From the NCBI GenBank assembly GCA_032988165.1, contig JANTQF010000144.1, positions 19,916 to 83,915 of the forward strand: a stretch of 64,000 bases of DNA, given 5' to 3'. Of this stretch, positions 1 through 11,398 are shown piece by piece. Source of the stretch: Emmonsiellopsis sp. PD_33. Taxonomy: Eukaryota; Ascomycota; Eurotiomycetes; Onygenales; Ajellomycetaceae. The stretch's first letter is position 1, and each line of letters starts with the position of its first letter. The notes under the pieces were generated by a model. The model was not told where the DNA came from, ran no database searches, and saw only the letters and a program-made list of their open reading frames with translations. A program made the position numbers and the translations under genes.

Positions 1-1
1 T

Positions 2-643
2 GCGACAATCAACGTCCATGCTCAAGTCACTAGCCTCATTTGGAGTAAAACACGGCGCGAAATAGCAGCAACGTTTGGATATGCTCAACCAGAACATCCC
101 TTCCGCATTGCTGTTTTTGCTTGGCCGAGTTGCGAGCAAGTTGTTGCTATCCCTTGGGGCATGGCTACTGATGGTACATTTAGGCGCTCTGACAATTCTG
201 TCGATTGTGGTCGCGCGTTGTGGGCGATTGGGTACCCGGGAGGTCCCAACGACATGCCTCGTGCACATTATACGGGCGATCATGCCTCCTCGTCTACTAC
301 GTCAAGCACCACAATAGCAGCACCCCAAGCGGGCACCACTGAAGCCACTGAAACCACTACTACAACGTCAAATTCCCCAGGGTCGACGAATAGTGCCAGA
401 GCAACCACCAGCAGCCCGACAGCAGGCCCACGGGTAGCATATAGAGAAGGAGGGACGTGGTGGTCGCGTACCGCGGAGGAAGGATGTATCATAGTGGCGT
501 CCAGTGATGAATGTGTCAAGTTTCATGAGGTTTGGAGTGGGTCACGGAAGAGCACAACGGGGACCAGCGGTCAGTTGGGTGGGAGTGATATTTTGGAGAG
601 TCTGGAGGGGATTGAGAAAGAGGGGGATGAGATTATTAGGTGA
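2..643 (+). CDS. Cdc20/Fizzy-family APC/C activator (Ama1-like), 3' end only
   Basis: The frame is open from the first bases of the window to a TGA at 641-643, so this is the C-terminal part (about 213 residues) of a gene that starts to the left. The opening residues read HAQVTSLIWS..RREIAATFGYAQPEHP..RIAVF.WPSCEQVVAIPW, which is the last WD40 blade of Cdc20/Cdh1/Ama1 co-activators. These bring substrates to the anaphase-promoting complex ubiquitin ligase in the nucleus. A Ser/Thr/Ala-rich low-complexity insert (about residues 80-140 of the fragment) separates the propeller from a conserved tail with GGTWWSRTAEEGCIIVASSDE. The last two residues are Ile-Arg, the IR tail that docks these activators on TPR subunits such as Cdc27. 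The wording of the propeller fits fungal meiosis-specific Ama1 better than Cdc20 or Cdh1, but that choice is from memory of the family. Confidence 0.8.
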   Translation, partial: ATINVHAQVTSLIWSKTRREIAATFGYAQPEHPFRIAVFAWPSCEQVVAIPWGMATDGTFRRSDNSVDCGRALWAIGYPGGPNDMPRAHYTGDHASSSTTSSTTIAAPQAGTTEATETTTTTSNSPGSTNSARATTSSPTAGPRVAYREGGTWWSRTAEEGCIIVASSDECVKFHEVWSGSRKSTTGTSGQLGGSDILESLEGIEKEGDEIIR

Positions 644-1356
644 AATTGCTTTGGGATTTTCCCCTTTACTCCTCCGTTTTTTGCCTTTTTGGATCCCTGA
701 ATGTTCTCTTTATCGTGGTGGGGTTGGGTTCTTCGTCTCGGGCTACGTTCTTGCCTTTTTCCAGGGGGGATAGGGGAACATGCAGACTGGTCCTTGATTT
801 AGTCGCCATGGTGGCTCTGTCGTGATAATACCCTAGGCCTAGATAGAAAGATACGTGAGATTAATGCTATTGTTATGATACTATTATGCTGGCGTTGATT
901 GGTTGGTCTGTTGGTAGTCGACAGTCCGTAGGATTGCAGAAAAATATATATTTCCGCACCTGGCACATGGTGCCCACCAAACGAGAGGATAAATTCACCC
1001 GACGGAACACATAGACCAAGCAAGCCCTTAGATTCAAAAAAAATCATTTCAATTGGGATATATTTATTTGAGATACCGCCCATGAGCTAGATAAATGCAA
1101 ATACAAACAACACATGGCGGCTGGTCAGGCTATGTATGTAACTAACTACCCAACATCTTATCAACAAATCCAATGTGAAAAAGAAAACGAAAAGAAAAGA
1201 ACATAAGAAAACATTTTTAATATACCCATGATAAAACACGAGAAACAAGATAGTAGGAACAGGGAAAACAAAATAAAGAAAAAAAAAATTACACAATATC
1301 AAAAAAAGGGAAAAGAAAAGGAGAAACAACTATGGAGGAAAAAAAAAAAAATCTAT
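644..1356. other. Intergenic, convergent 3' ends
   Basis: This is the space between the stop codons of the Ama1-like gene (+) and UTP5 (-). It is A/T-rich from about 940 onwards, with A-rich runs at 1160-1350 as expected for 3' UTRs. No further gene is visible. Short open frames on either strand have no recognisable content. Confidence 0.6.
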
Positions 1357-4045
1357 CTATCTCCTCACCTTACTACCACCCTTCCTCTTCGAAATCTTAG
1401 CCGGCGTCAAATCAACAGACATCGCCTCCTCATCCTCCTCCTCATCCTGCGAATCAGCAATGAAATCCGCAATGCTCCCCTCATCTTCTTCCTCATCCTC
1501 CTCATCCTCATCTTCCTCCTCATCCCCACCACCAAGCCCCTCATCATCCTCCGACTCCTCCGCCTCATCATCAAACAGCTCAACATCCTCCTCATCACTC
1601 CCCTCCTCCTCCTCCTCATCATCATCAGAAACCCCATTAATAGCCAGCGGCATATCCTCATCCGACTCCTCCTCCCCCACAATCGCCGCCCGTTTCTTCA
1701 CCACCGGCGCCACCCCAGCAGCAGCCTCAGCCTCCTCCAACCTCCTCAACTCCTCCTCCTCCTCCTCCAACCCCTCGACATAAATAACATCCTCCCCTTC
1801 CTCATCCCCACTCTCACCCCCCGCACCACCAACCCCCCTCCCCCCTCGCAACTCCCTCCTCAACCCCAACTGCGCATCGATCATATCCAACTTCCCCTTC
1901 AACAACAACAACCCGCCCAAACACGCGCTCCGCCCTTCCATAACGCGCCACAGGCCCTGGATCCTCTTCAGCACCTCCTTCTGGCCCGCGATCGCGCCCC
2001 CGTGCGCGATGCACGTCCACTGCACCCAGACGAGCAGGTGCCCGTAGCGGCCGGGCCGGGTGGAGAGGCGCTCGGCGAGCTTCGTGAGGAGCGTGGCGGC
2101 GAGGGAGGAGTCCATGCGCTGGATGGTGGTGCGCACGATGGCTAGGTCGGTTGTGTGCAGGCAGGATTCGAGCAGGGTGGTGTCGTTTGTTTTGAGGGAT
2201 TGGGTGAGGACGGTGGTTAGGGAGAGGCCCGGGGGTAAGGGGTTTTGGAGGGCGGTGGTGGTGGAGGAGGAGGCGGATGGCTTTTTGGTGGTGGGAGGGG
2301 TGGAGGGGGTGTGGTGGGAGATGGCGAGGGTGGTGGGGGTTGTGTCGAGTTCGGCTTCGACGTCGATGGGGGAGGCGGCGCGGGCGCGGAGGAGGTCGCC
2401 GAAAGAGGGTTCGGCGCCTTCTTCTTCCTCCTCTTCCTCTTCTGCTTCTGATTGGTTTTCGTCTTGCGATGCGTCGGCCATGTCGATGTCTTTGTCTTCT
2501 GTGGTTGATTTGGGTTTCGAGGGTTGCTTTTCTTCCTCTTCATCGGAGAGTTCCTCGTCCGAGTCGCTGGCGGCCGAAGCGGCGTCGTCTTGCTTGCCGT
2601 CAACTTCGAGTTCCGCTGCGGCGGCCCCGCCCTGCTCGACGACGGTATGCGATTCATCAACCTGCGTGCGTCCGATATTCTTCACCCCATTCACCATCGC
2701 GGAACCAAGCATGGACGCAGACTTGCCGCGCACAATCTCCTTCTCACCCTGCAACACCAGCTCCTGGGTCTCCTCGTCTTGCCAGCGGATGCGTTCAAAG
2801 ACCAAGTTGACGCCGCCCTCGACCCATGCAACGACGAGGTCGGAGCCCTGGAAGGAGACTGAGACGATGGGCACGACAGTTCGGGACTTGTCTGGTCTGA
2901 TGATCTTGATGGATGCCTCCGCGCGACGGGTCATGGTCTTGCGCAGAGACTTGAGACTGGTGGCAGCGCTAAGGTCAGTTGGCTGGTGGAAGGGCTTGGT
3001 GAACAGCTCAATGACACCGCTCTTCGTAACGACGGCAAGGAGTTGATTCTGGAGCTGATTCAGGCGGGAATTGGTCTGCCCCTTTTGGGCAGGGGCGGAA
3101 TAAAAGGCCAAACTTTCCACCTCATTATCAGCCACTAGCGAGCCGAGCAGTTTCTTCTTCTGGATGTCAAAGATGTTGATGTATCGGTCTGAGTCGGCGG
3201 CGAGGAATTGTTCGGAGATGTTACCCAGGTCCAGCGAAGAGGGTATTAATGTATGTACCGAGTTTCGCATGGCGCTGAATGAAATGGCACCCTCGAGACC
3301 TTCTTGCTCAAGACCTATTATGTAGGGCGTCTGTGAGGCGCATAGGACTGGGGGATTCGAGGGGACGGGTTGTGCGAGGGCGGAAATAGACGCCGAGGGG
3401 AGAGAAATAACTCTGAAAAAAGTTAGACAAACATGGGCCTTAAAAGTGAACGGACAGATAGGAGTTATTATACCTTATACTCCGACCAGCCTTCAAATCC
3501 CACTGAACAAGCTTCCCATCACCACCAATACTCCACCCCTCCTTCGCCTCATTCTTCACCGTAAATCTAAAATCCCGAATCCCCTTCTCATGGCCCCCAG
3601 CCAGCGTACCAACAATCTTATCCTCCGCAGGCGAATACATCCGAATCTCCGACGAGCTCGTACCAAACGCAACAACCACCTCCCCCTCCCCACCCTCAAC
3701 CACACCATTAACCCCAGAACTCCTCTTCCGCTTCTTCTTCATATGCTGATCACGGTCCCGATCACCATAATACCCCCAATCAAGCGACGTGATCGACTCG
3801 CGCGGGTTAACAGCATGCTCGCACTGCAAGCGGGCGGAGCCGACATCGTGCACGCGCAGATGCTGGGCGTCCAGCCCCTGGATGACGGAGGCAAAGAGGG
3901 CCAGTTGGTACTGCGAGGGGGAGAAGGCAGAGCGGAGGACGGAGGATTTGTTTGCTGAGAGGGAGGTTGTTGAGGGGGAGGCGGAGGGGGCGGCGGCTGA
4001 GGAGACCTTGGAGACGGGCCCGCGGGAGCCCTTTTTCGTGCCCAT
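1357..4045 (-). CDS. utp5: U3 snoRNP / t-UTP subunit Utp5 (WDR43-like)
   Basis: Minus-strand gene, complement(join(1357..3412, 3474..4045)), 875 aa. The single intron (3413-3473, 61 bp) has a GTATAA donor, a CTAAC branch site and a CAG acceptor. The start at 4045 (MGTKKGS) was chosen because it follows an in-frame stretch with no conserved content. The N-terminal half is a WD40 region (GTSSSEIRMYSP, GHEKGIRDFRFT, SIGGDGKLVQWDL). A Utp12-type helical domain follows at about residues 580-690 (LTQSLKTNDTTLLESCL..TLLTKLAERLSTRPGRYGHLLVWVQW). The C-terminus is a very acidic E/D tract ending in a Lys/Arg-rich patch (SKRKGGSKVRR). Utp5 belongs to the nucleolar t-UTP subcomplex, which loads on nascent 35S pre-rRNA and supports 18S processing. 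The acidic runs are encoded by long TCC/TCT-type repeats on the plus strand. Confidence 0.88.
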
Positions 4046-5848
4046 GATTGTTGTGTTTTCTGGTTTTCTGTAACTTATCTGGAATGGATATTTGGGGAGC
4101 GCAGCGCAGACTGAGAACGAACGGGGTCCCTGGGGGATTGGATTGGATCTTTTTCTGGCCGAACTGGAATGGAATGCCCAATTGGTTTGCCAGCGCCTTG
4201 TGCGTGTGTGTGATGGCGGTATAGACGATCTGGCAATCTGCAACAAATACCCAGCAGCTTTTCTGGAATTCCCGATGCTGGTCCTGGTCCTATCCTGCTC
4301 CTCTCTCGTGCTGGAGGTTGGTGTTTGCTTGTGGGAAAAAAGTTGATACTGAAAATACTGCGCTTGGCTGGTTTGGGATTAGCGTATGCAAAATCTTAGA
4401 AAAGCTCCCTGGACATTGGGCTAGACTGTTTTGGGGATGGGAGGGCCGAGCGAGTTGTTCCGGCGCCGGTGCATCTTGGCAGAGGGAGGAAAGGGGCATG
4501 GATTGATCAGCTCTCTTTTCCAGATTCAATCACCTCTTGGGATGGACGTGGGCAGGCGAAGAGAATATACGGCTGTCTCTGCTGATATAAGGGTATTATC
4601 TTGTGTTTTTATCACCACTGTTGCATCTATCCTTGCTAATTTTGCCTTCAGGTATTTCCATGAACTGCTGGAAGCGAGCCGCAGCGTCATGAAGAGACCA
4701 GACATTCCTACACGGCTGCCTATAGCTATTGGAATGTGTTTTATTTACTGTCCTGCTGAATACCTTCTTGGAGGGCACAATTCTTCCCCTCTTTAAGACT
4801 CTTCCACACCGATTAAGTTGGGGCTTATAGCCTTTCATTGTCGCAAATGTTCCCTCGCGATGGTTTGCAGTGTGGACTGCGAAAACGGCCAATGTCGGTG
4901 AGGATGCTCTGGGTGATCGTGGATCAACACCCAAAATAAACTTCACGAGAAAATGCATGCCTTTATTGCGCCAGAAACATTCATTTTCCACTGCGCCGGG
5001 ATTTGACCGCAAGGATACGCTGCGAAAACAGATCCAGCAGCATGCAGGCAGCAGAAGCAAAAAGGCATTGCTCTGGATATGCTTTGTTGCAATTTTTTGT
5101 TTACTTTTTATTTTCCTCAAGAGATGATGGGAGACGGGTGGTTGGCTGCAGATGGGAAATACGCTCTTCCGTGGGCAGCAGGCCGCCATGTAACGTTGAA
5201 AACCGAGACTGTCTATCGGGAGGGAGGCATGGAAAACGAACGACTCACTGGTGTTCACATGCACAGTTCCCAGGCGGGAGACGAGATATATTGCAAGATA
5301 TGGATAGAGGACAGACAGGCCAAGAGATCTTGCTGGTGTTATCTGATCTGTTCCAAGGTTGGACGCGAAACGGAATCGGCGGAGTCTGGGAACCCTGCTG
5401 AGCTAAGCAAATAGTTCGCGACCAGAGGGGACGCGGGCGCGTGATTGGCTGGGCGAGGCTCGGGTGGAGGAAAATGGCCGAATTCGGGCACAAGCCAGAC
5501 CCAAAGCAGACAGTGGCCAGGGCTAAGCCCTCACCAGAAAATTACATGTGGACTGCACACTGCACAGGCACCCGAAGCCCAGCGGTGGAGGAGGTGCTCA
5601 CCCGCCGCCCTCGCCAGCTGGGGGTCTCAGGTATCACCACGCAGGACATGGGGAGTGGTACAGGCCAGCCCAAGGTTGTCTGGGAAAGGGGAGCAGATTC
5701 CGCTACACTGGGAGGCTGTGGCGAGCCAGGACGGTAATTTTGGTACAGGGCATACGCACTCACGGGCGCCGCAGCCAGTGGCAGGCAGCAGAGCAAAAAT
5801 AAAAAACGGCCAGAGTGGGGCTGGTGGTTCCCAAAAGACGGCGACGGG

Positions 5849-5894
5849 CCAATGGCAGCGGGGGGCGGGCCAGACGCGTCGCGCGCGGGCCAAT
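5849..5894 (+). promoter_or_regulatory. Paired CCAAT boxes upstream of bdf1
   Basis: Two CCAAT pentamers lie at 5849-5853 and 5890-5894, about 40 bp apart, with an inverted copy (ATTGG) at 5444-5448. CCAAT is the binding site of the fungal HAP/CBC complex. Assignment to bdf1 is by position only. Confidence 0.4.
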
Positions 5895-6452
5895 CAGGGG
5901 CCAGCGAATGGCATCTGCAGGGATCGACGGGGTTAGCTCCGTCATCCGAGGCTAGCGGCAGAGCGCTGGGCGGCTTCCCTGGCGCGCGCAGGCCGCCCGT
6001 ACTTAAGGATTCTAGCACCCCCCGAGGATTCCTCTGTCTCTCTTTTCGCTTGTCTGCCCTGCCTCGCCTCGCCTCGCGTCTTGCCGCCACGCACCCCCCG
6101 CCACGCCCGCCGATTAGTCGCCACCCGCTGGCCCCTGTCTGTGCTGCCGGTACTATTGCCCCCCCTCCCCCTGTCTATTGCCACGCTGCATCTTGTCGCG
6201 TCTTGTTGTTGTTCTCTCCCTGCTCTGTTTATGCGCATAAAATAGCCTGTACAACTCGCGGTCACCTGATCGCTCTGCCCTCTCCCTCTCCCTGCTCTTC
6301 CTTTCCTTTGGCAGCGGCAGTCTCGGCACGCGCAGAAGCCTCCTCTCTGCCGCTGCTGTCGCCTCCCGCGTCTCTTTGCATTTCCTTTTCCTTTCTTCTC
6401 CTGCTGCTGGCTTCCCGCCTGTCCTCCGCCGCCCCGTGTTAGTCAGCCAACC

Positions 6453-6493
6453 CACGTGACCTTAAGCTTTTTGCGCTGTCTTGGCGATATAAA
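6453..6493 (+). promoter_or_regulatory. CACGTG E-box and TATA box, candidate bdf1 core promoter
   Basis: CACGTG at 6453-6458 is followed by TATAAA at 6488-6493, at the end of a pyrimidine-rich stretch. Transcription starting 30-60 bp further on would give a leader of about 450 nt. A second CACGTG is at 6975-6980, just before the start codon. Confidence 0.45.
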
Positions 6494-6691
6494 GCGGGCG
6501 TCTTCCACCCGTCGCTTTCTTGCTTCTGCTTCCATCCACTCTCCTCTGCGCTGCTGTATCTCCATCCCCGCCGTCTATAACTACTAAAACAACTCTTGGT
6601 TTCTGGGCTCTCCATTCCCTTCCCGCGCGTCTTGCTGCGTCTCGCGTGATCTGTTTCCCTGCTGTTCGCGCCCGCACCCGCTGCTTATTTT

Positions 6692-6703
6692 ATGAGAGTC
6701 TGA
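6692..6703 (+). other. Candidate uORF (Met-Arg-Val-stop) in bdf1 leader
   Basis: ATG AGA GTC TGA is the only ATG I find between the TATA box at 6488 and the bdf1 start at 6991. It would be read first by scanning ribosomes if transcription starts near 6520. Confidence 0.35.
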
Positions 6704-6990
6704 CTGGGAACCTCGTCGCATATAGTCTGCTGTCCAGCTTAGCCCGCAAAAAGGGGCTTCCTCCCATAGTTGGCCACGCATCCCATCCTCAACTCCCACG
6801 TATCTCCAGGTGTTCGCTGCCCAGCCCGCGTCTGCGCATTCCGTCTGTCTGGCTTGTCTGGTGCACGCGACGCGTCTGTCTACCGTGCGGAAGGCGTGTT
6901 TGCACCGGACTATCTTTCCCATTCGATTGCTGGAGGGTGAGGGCGCGTTGCTTTCCTGCCCACCCCCCGTGCCTCACGTGATCCCCGCCT

Positions 6991-9839
6991 ATGACCATGG
7001 CAACTCCTCCCCCAGACACGTCCATCGTGGACGACAAACCTCTACCGCCCGCCGTCGAGGAGGTCCCGTTGGACGCCAATGTGTGAGTTCCATCTCTCTC
7101 GCCTTTGCTGCGCATTGTATCAGGCAGCAGCTGTTTACTAACTCCGCGCGCAGCAACTCTATACTAGAACCTAAAACCGTCGCAGTCAAACTTCCAGAAA
7201 TCATGTCGGAGCCACAGGTAACACAGCCTGCTGCGCATGAAAACCAACCCTTGTCGCCTGCAGTGAATGGCAATGGGGTCGACCAGCCACTCTCTAATGG
7301 AGTGAATGGCGGCGCTGATACCGGTGATGCCTCTCATTCACAACCTCCCAAGTCCCCATCAACGCAAGAAACTGCTCCCTCGACCGAACCACCAGCTCCC
7401 ACAGCCTCTGCAACTCAGACGTCCGCAGATATGTCGCAACCGGAGCCTGTAGCGTCTGTCGAGAAACCAGAAGCCCCAGCTACTGAGAACCAGGACGTGA
7501 ATCAGCCTGCTACTCTTGCGCCAGATACCCAACCTCCAAAGGCGCAGACGACTCCCAACAGTCCGAACCTCCAGCCTGAACCTACTTCTATAGAAACGAC
7601 AATAGCCGCAGTCTCTGCCAGCGAACCTCCACCTACCATACCGACCACCCAACCACAAACCTCACTTCCTGCGCCTGAAACCCAAGAACCTCCTACCCCA
7701 ACTGAGGTTTCTGTTCCTCCTACAGCTCCTTCACAACCGCCCCCCGTAGTCACTAATCTGTCGCAGCAGAGTCCTCTCTCACCTCAGACCACACCCACAG
7801 TCATGACGCCAGTTGCGCCGGAGCCCTCCCAAACTGCACCCGTTGCGCAGACGCAAGGCGACCAAGAGATGGTAGATGCGCCTCCTGCGTCGCCAAGCAA
7901 GATTTCACGGGAGCGTGAGGAGGATGTGAACGAGGAACCTGCTGCAAAGCGAGCTAGAACTGAGGATTCTGCGCCTGCTGCACCTGAGTTCAAGATTCCT
8001 GACCTTCCTCCCCCCTCCTCCCAAGCCCCCGATTCGCAACCCGTGCCCCCCATCACCAAATTGCAGTCGAAGCATATTGCCAAAATTTTCCAAAACCTTA
8101 AACGTGCGCACGATTCTCGGTTTTTCCGTGAGCCAGTGGATCCGGTGAAGCTGGGCATTCCCAGCTATCCGACTATAGTAACGAATCCTATGGATTTACG
8201 GACAATGGAAGAGAAATTTAAGTCAGGATCCTACAAGTCGGTAGATGCTATTGTTTCCGACTTCAATTTGATGATCAATAATTGCATTACGTTCAATGGA
8301 CCCGACCATGCAGTTAGCATTGAAGGTCGAAATTTGAAGGATAATTTTCAACGTCAAATCGCGAGACTCCCCAATGCGGATGAGGCGGAAGCCACCCCTG
8401 CTGAGAAGAAGGCCAAGAAATTGTCCACTGCTCCGACCAAAACCCAGCCTCCGCGACGCGAGTCGAGAGTCGTTGGAACTACTCCTGCCCGACCAACAAA
8501 CGCGGCATCTCCTACCACAACATTTGCCCTGGGTCCTGAAGGTCTGCCACTTATTCGTCGCGATTCTAGCACAACGGATGGTCGACCGAAACGTTCCATT
8601 CACCCGCCTAAAAACCGTGAACTACCATACAGCGCAAAACCCAAGAAGAAGAAATTTCAATGGGAATTGAAGTTTTGCCAGGAAGTTCTTGACGAGCTCT
8701 ATAAACCAAAGCATTATCCTATCGCCCACCCGTTCTACAATCCTGTCGATCCTGTCGCATTGAACATTCCCACATACCACAGCATCATCAAGAAACCCAT
8801 GGATTTGCACACTGTTCAAACTAAATTACAAACCGGACAGTACGAAAATGCGAAGGAGATGGAAATCGATATACATCAGATTTTCAAGAATTGCTACAAG
8901 TTCAATATCCCGGGTGACCCAACTTACACTGCGGGTAAGGCATTGGAGGATATTTTCGAGAATAAATGGGCCCAGAAGGCTCGTTGGATCGAAGCTCACG
9001 AGCCATCTTCGGGCCACCAAAGCGCCGGCACCTCAGATAATGGTAGCGATGATGAAGTGGAGGACAGTGACGATGACAACGAGCAGGAGAAACTGAGTCT
9101 ACTTCAGAAGCAGATAGCCGAGATGTCTAAGCAGGTCGAGGCAATTACGCAGAAGAAGAAGAAGACTCCTCCTGGCAGCTCGAAGAAATCGAACAAGTCG
9201 AAATCTGGCAAGAAGGATTCCAAGAAGGGTTCGGGCTTGACTGGTGCTTCAGGAAGGAAAGATAAGAAGGGCAAATCGGGCAAATCCGAGAAGCAGCATT
9301 GGGTTACATACCGCGAGAAACAAATCATTTCTCACGGTATCAGTAGCTTGCCTGAACACCGGATGACGGAGGCTCTCAAAATTATCCAGACAAATGTTCC
9401 TTCATTGAGGGTATGTTCGACTGTTCCTATCGTGTGGTTTTCTACTAACATAAATGATAGGACACCAAAGAAGCCGAGATTGAGCTCGATATCGACGAAC
9501 TCCCCAACGAGGTTCTCCTTGTTCTCCTTCGATTCGTCAAAAAGCATGCTCCAGCGTCTTTCAATATTGATGAACCCGAGCCGGAACCTGCTCCAGTCGT
9601 GGCTCCGTCAAAGCCTAAGAAGAACAAGCCTATGAGCAAGTATGAGCAGGAAGCGCAAATTAACCGTCTCGCAAGCAACATCTCTCGGTTCCAGGGTGGT
9701 CATTCGCAGGAGCCAAGTATGTACCTGTCAAGTCTGGCCAATGTTGCTTAATGCATGCTAACCATGAATAGTGCCGTCTATTGAAGCCGAAGAAAGCAGC
9801 GAAGATGAAGACGATTCCGAGGAAAGCGAGGAGGAGTAA
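6991..9839 (+). CDS. bdf1: BET-family double bromodomain protein Bdf1
   Basis: join(6991..7082, 7154..9410, 9461..9716, 9772..9839), 890 aa; reading phase closes across all three introns. Two in-frame starts exist, at 6991 and 6997. The second sits in an ACCATGG context and may be the one used. A long Pro/Thr/Gln-rich N-terminus is followed by an NLS-like AAKRAR. Bromodomain 1 spans about residues 334-440 (PSYPTIVTNPMDLRTME.., acetyl-lysine Asn in ITFNG). Bromodomain 2 spans about 538-650 (PTYHSIIKKPMDLHTV.., CYKFN). A Lys/Ser-rich linker leads to an ET domain at about 750-815 (EIELDIDELPNEVLLVLLRFV) and an acidic C-terminus. BET proteins read acetylated histone H4 and, in yeast, work with TFIID and SWR1. 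The first exon encodes only about 30 residues. Confidence 0.93.
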
Positions 9840-11398
9840 ATAATATATTGCTCTTAACGTGTCGAAATTTTCGACTTGCTCATTGTCATCACCACCTTTC
9901 ACATTATCCGTCTACCATTGATCCGAATCCAATTATTTCCACCCTTCTCCACGCAATGACCGATCCTACATGCTTGTTGGTCAACGACTTCTTTTCGAAT
10001 TTTATCGTTTACGCTGGTTTCCAATTCTCACGTACATATTTTTTACTGTTGCCCGAGCCAGTTTCTATGAGCCTTTTAATCCGCGTGTTTTCTGTTTTCT
10101 TTTACAATGATTGATGAAGTTATTTCCCCCCATTCGCGGGACTCCCAATCATGCTGATGCTGATGCTGAAACGAACGGGCGGAAAGAAATCTGCAGAAGA
10201 ACTTGTTTTTTTTTGTTCTTGTTTTTGTTATGCTGGAAAATTTGCTCCCCCCCCTGAAAACATCCCTTTCTCCCTTGCTTGTTTTAGCAAGTGTATTTTT
10301 CATCCATCCATATTTCTTTTAAGCCGATCCATTGTAATCAAAATTGATTGACAGGGGCGAATTAAGGAGGCGGTTTCATTTTTTCCTCTTATCTGTTTTT
10401 CTAGTTTTGCTGCATTTTCCGTTAGGTGCCTGGCGCAGTCTGGTGGGTTGGTTGGTGGCTGTCGGTTTGGCATCTTTCATTGCGCGGGGAGGTGGGTGAT
10501 TTATTATGGGGTGTGGGGCTGCCTAGGTAGAATATGTAGCTGTGATGGCGCCAGTGGTTAGTTGTAGTGTATGAATATGAAAAAGCATGAAATAATTTAT
10601 TTATTGTATATGTGGATGGTTATGGGTTGATGTTAGATGTGATGGATGTGACTGCCAAGCCATGCACGATTAGATAATGCCCTGGCCATGCATAAAGTAA
10701 CTACCCGCCCTCCCTCACCGTCCCACGCACTCCTTTCATCCATCCATCCATCCATCATCACCCAGCTTCCAGCCATCGATTCCATCATCTCTGATACATA
10801 TACGCTCAGATATCCACGCATCTATATACACCAGGCGCTGTGGCTGTGTAGCGTTCCCAGGCTGCGCTTCGATTTCATTCCCTGCTAACTAATCGTTGGC
10901 TTGCTCTGCTCGTCCGTTAATAACGGAAACGCATCGACATCGACATCGACATCGTGGGGAAGATATAAAAATACTAAGAACCATCCGTTACCATAAATAA
11001 GGATTGATCCTTTTTGGTCTAGTTGGATCCTCACAGAAGAAGTAGGGAGATCTATCTGTGGATAATTCGCAAATATATAGGGCATGGTCAGATCACCTAG
11101 GGTTCGAGGGTGAGGTTGGTTTTGAGGTTGAATATAGCGCAGAATAAAACAGCCATACACAAAGAAAGTTCTCTCGCCATGAAAATCATGTTTGCTGTGT
11201 ACGGCTTCGTTTCAGCTCTTTGTGCTATCCTTCACAAAGGCTGCAGGCTTGGCCGTGAGAGCATACATAAAGTCTCTCTCTCGCTTCTTCGGATAGATAT
11301 CATTTGAATTCTTGATATCCGCCCTCCCTCCTTGGCTTCCATATCAACTTGAACTTTCTGTCTCGTATTTTGGCAAGCGAACGCCGTCCTCGTTTACC
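9840..11398. other. Intergenic, 3' UTR of bdf1 and upstream region of the C2H2 gene
   Basis: No gene is recognised. Simple repeats are visible: (CATC)n at about 10737-10758 and a hexamer repeat of the CATCGA type at about 10932-10954. Pyrimidine-rich sequence precedes the start at 11399. Confidence 0.5.

Larger units (their letters stand above)
4046..6990. other. 2.9 kb gene-free region: divergent promoters of utp5 and bdf1, long leader
   Basis: No conserved protein could be recognised on either strand. Open frames near 4596-5264, 5542-6090 and 5852-6442 have composition-driven sequence only. The utp5 promoter lies at the left. The right part becomes GC- and pyrimidine-rich (about 6030-6460), as in promoters and leaders of well-expressed filamentous-fungal genes. 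Regulatory-looking elements are listed separately. Confidence 0.55.

Noticed and set aside
1228..2145. 305-codon plus-strand frame rich in Leu/Ile/Arg
   Set aside because: Antisense of the acidic tail of utp5; the minus-strand gene has clear WD40 and Utp12 features.
4596..5264. 222-codon minus-strand open frame in the utp5-bdf1 interval
   Set aside because: Composition is not protein-like, there are no family motifs, and overlapping open frames exist on the other strand; treated as promoter DNA.
5542..6442. Overlapping GC-rich open frames on both strands upstream of bdf1
   Set aside because: Arg/Pro/Ala-biased sequence produced by GC-rich DNA, with no conserved motif; both strands are open at once.
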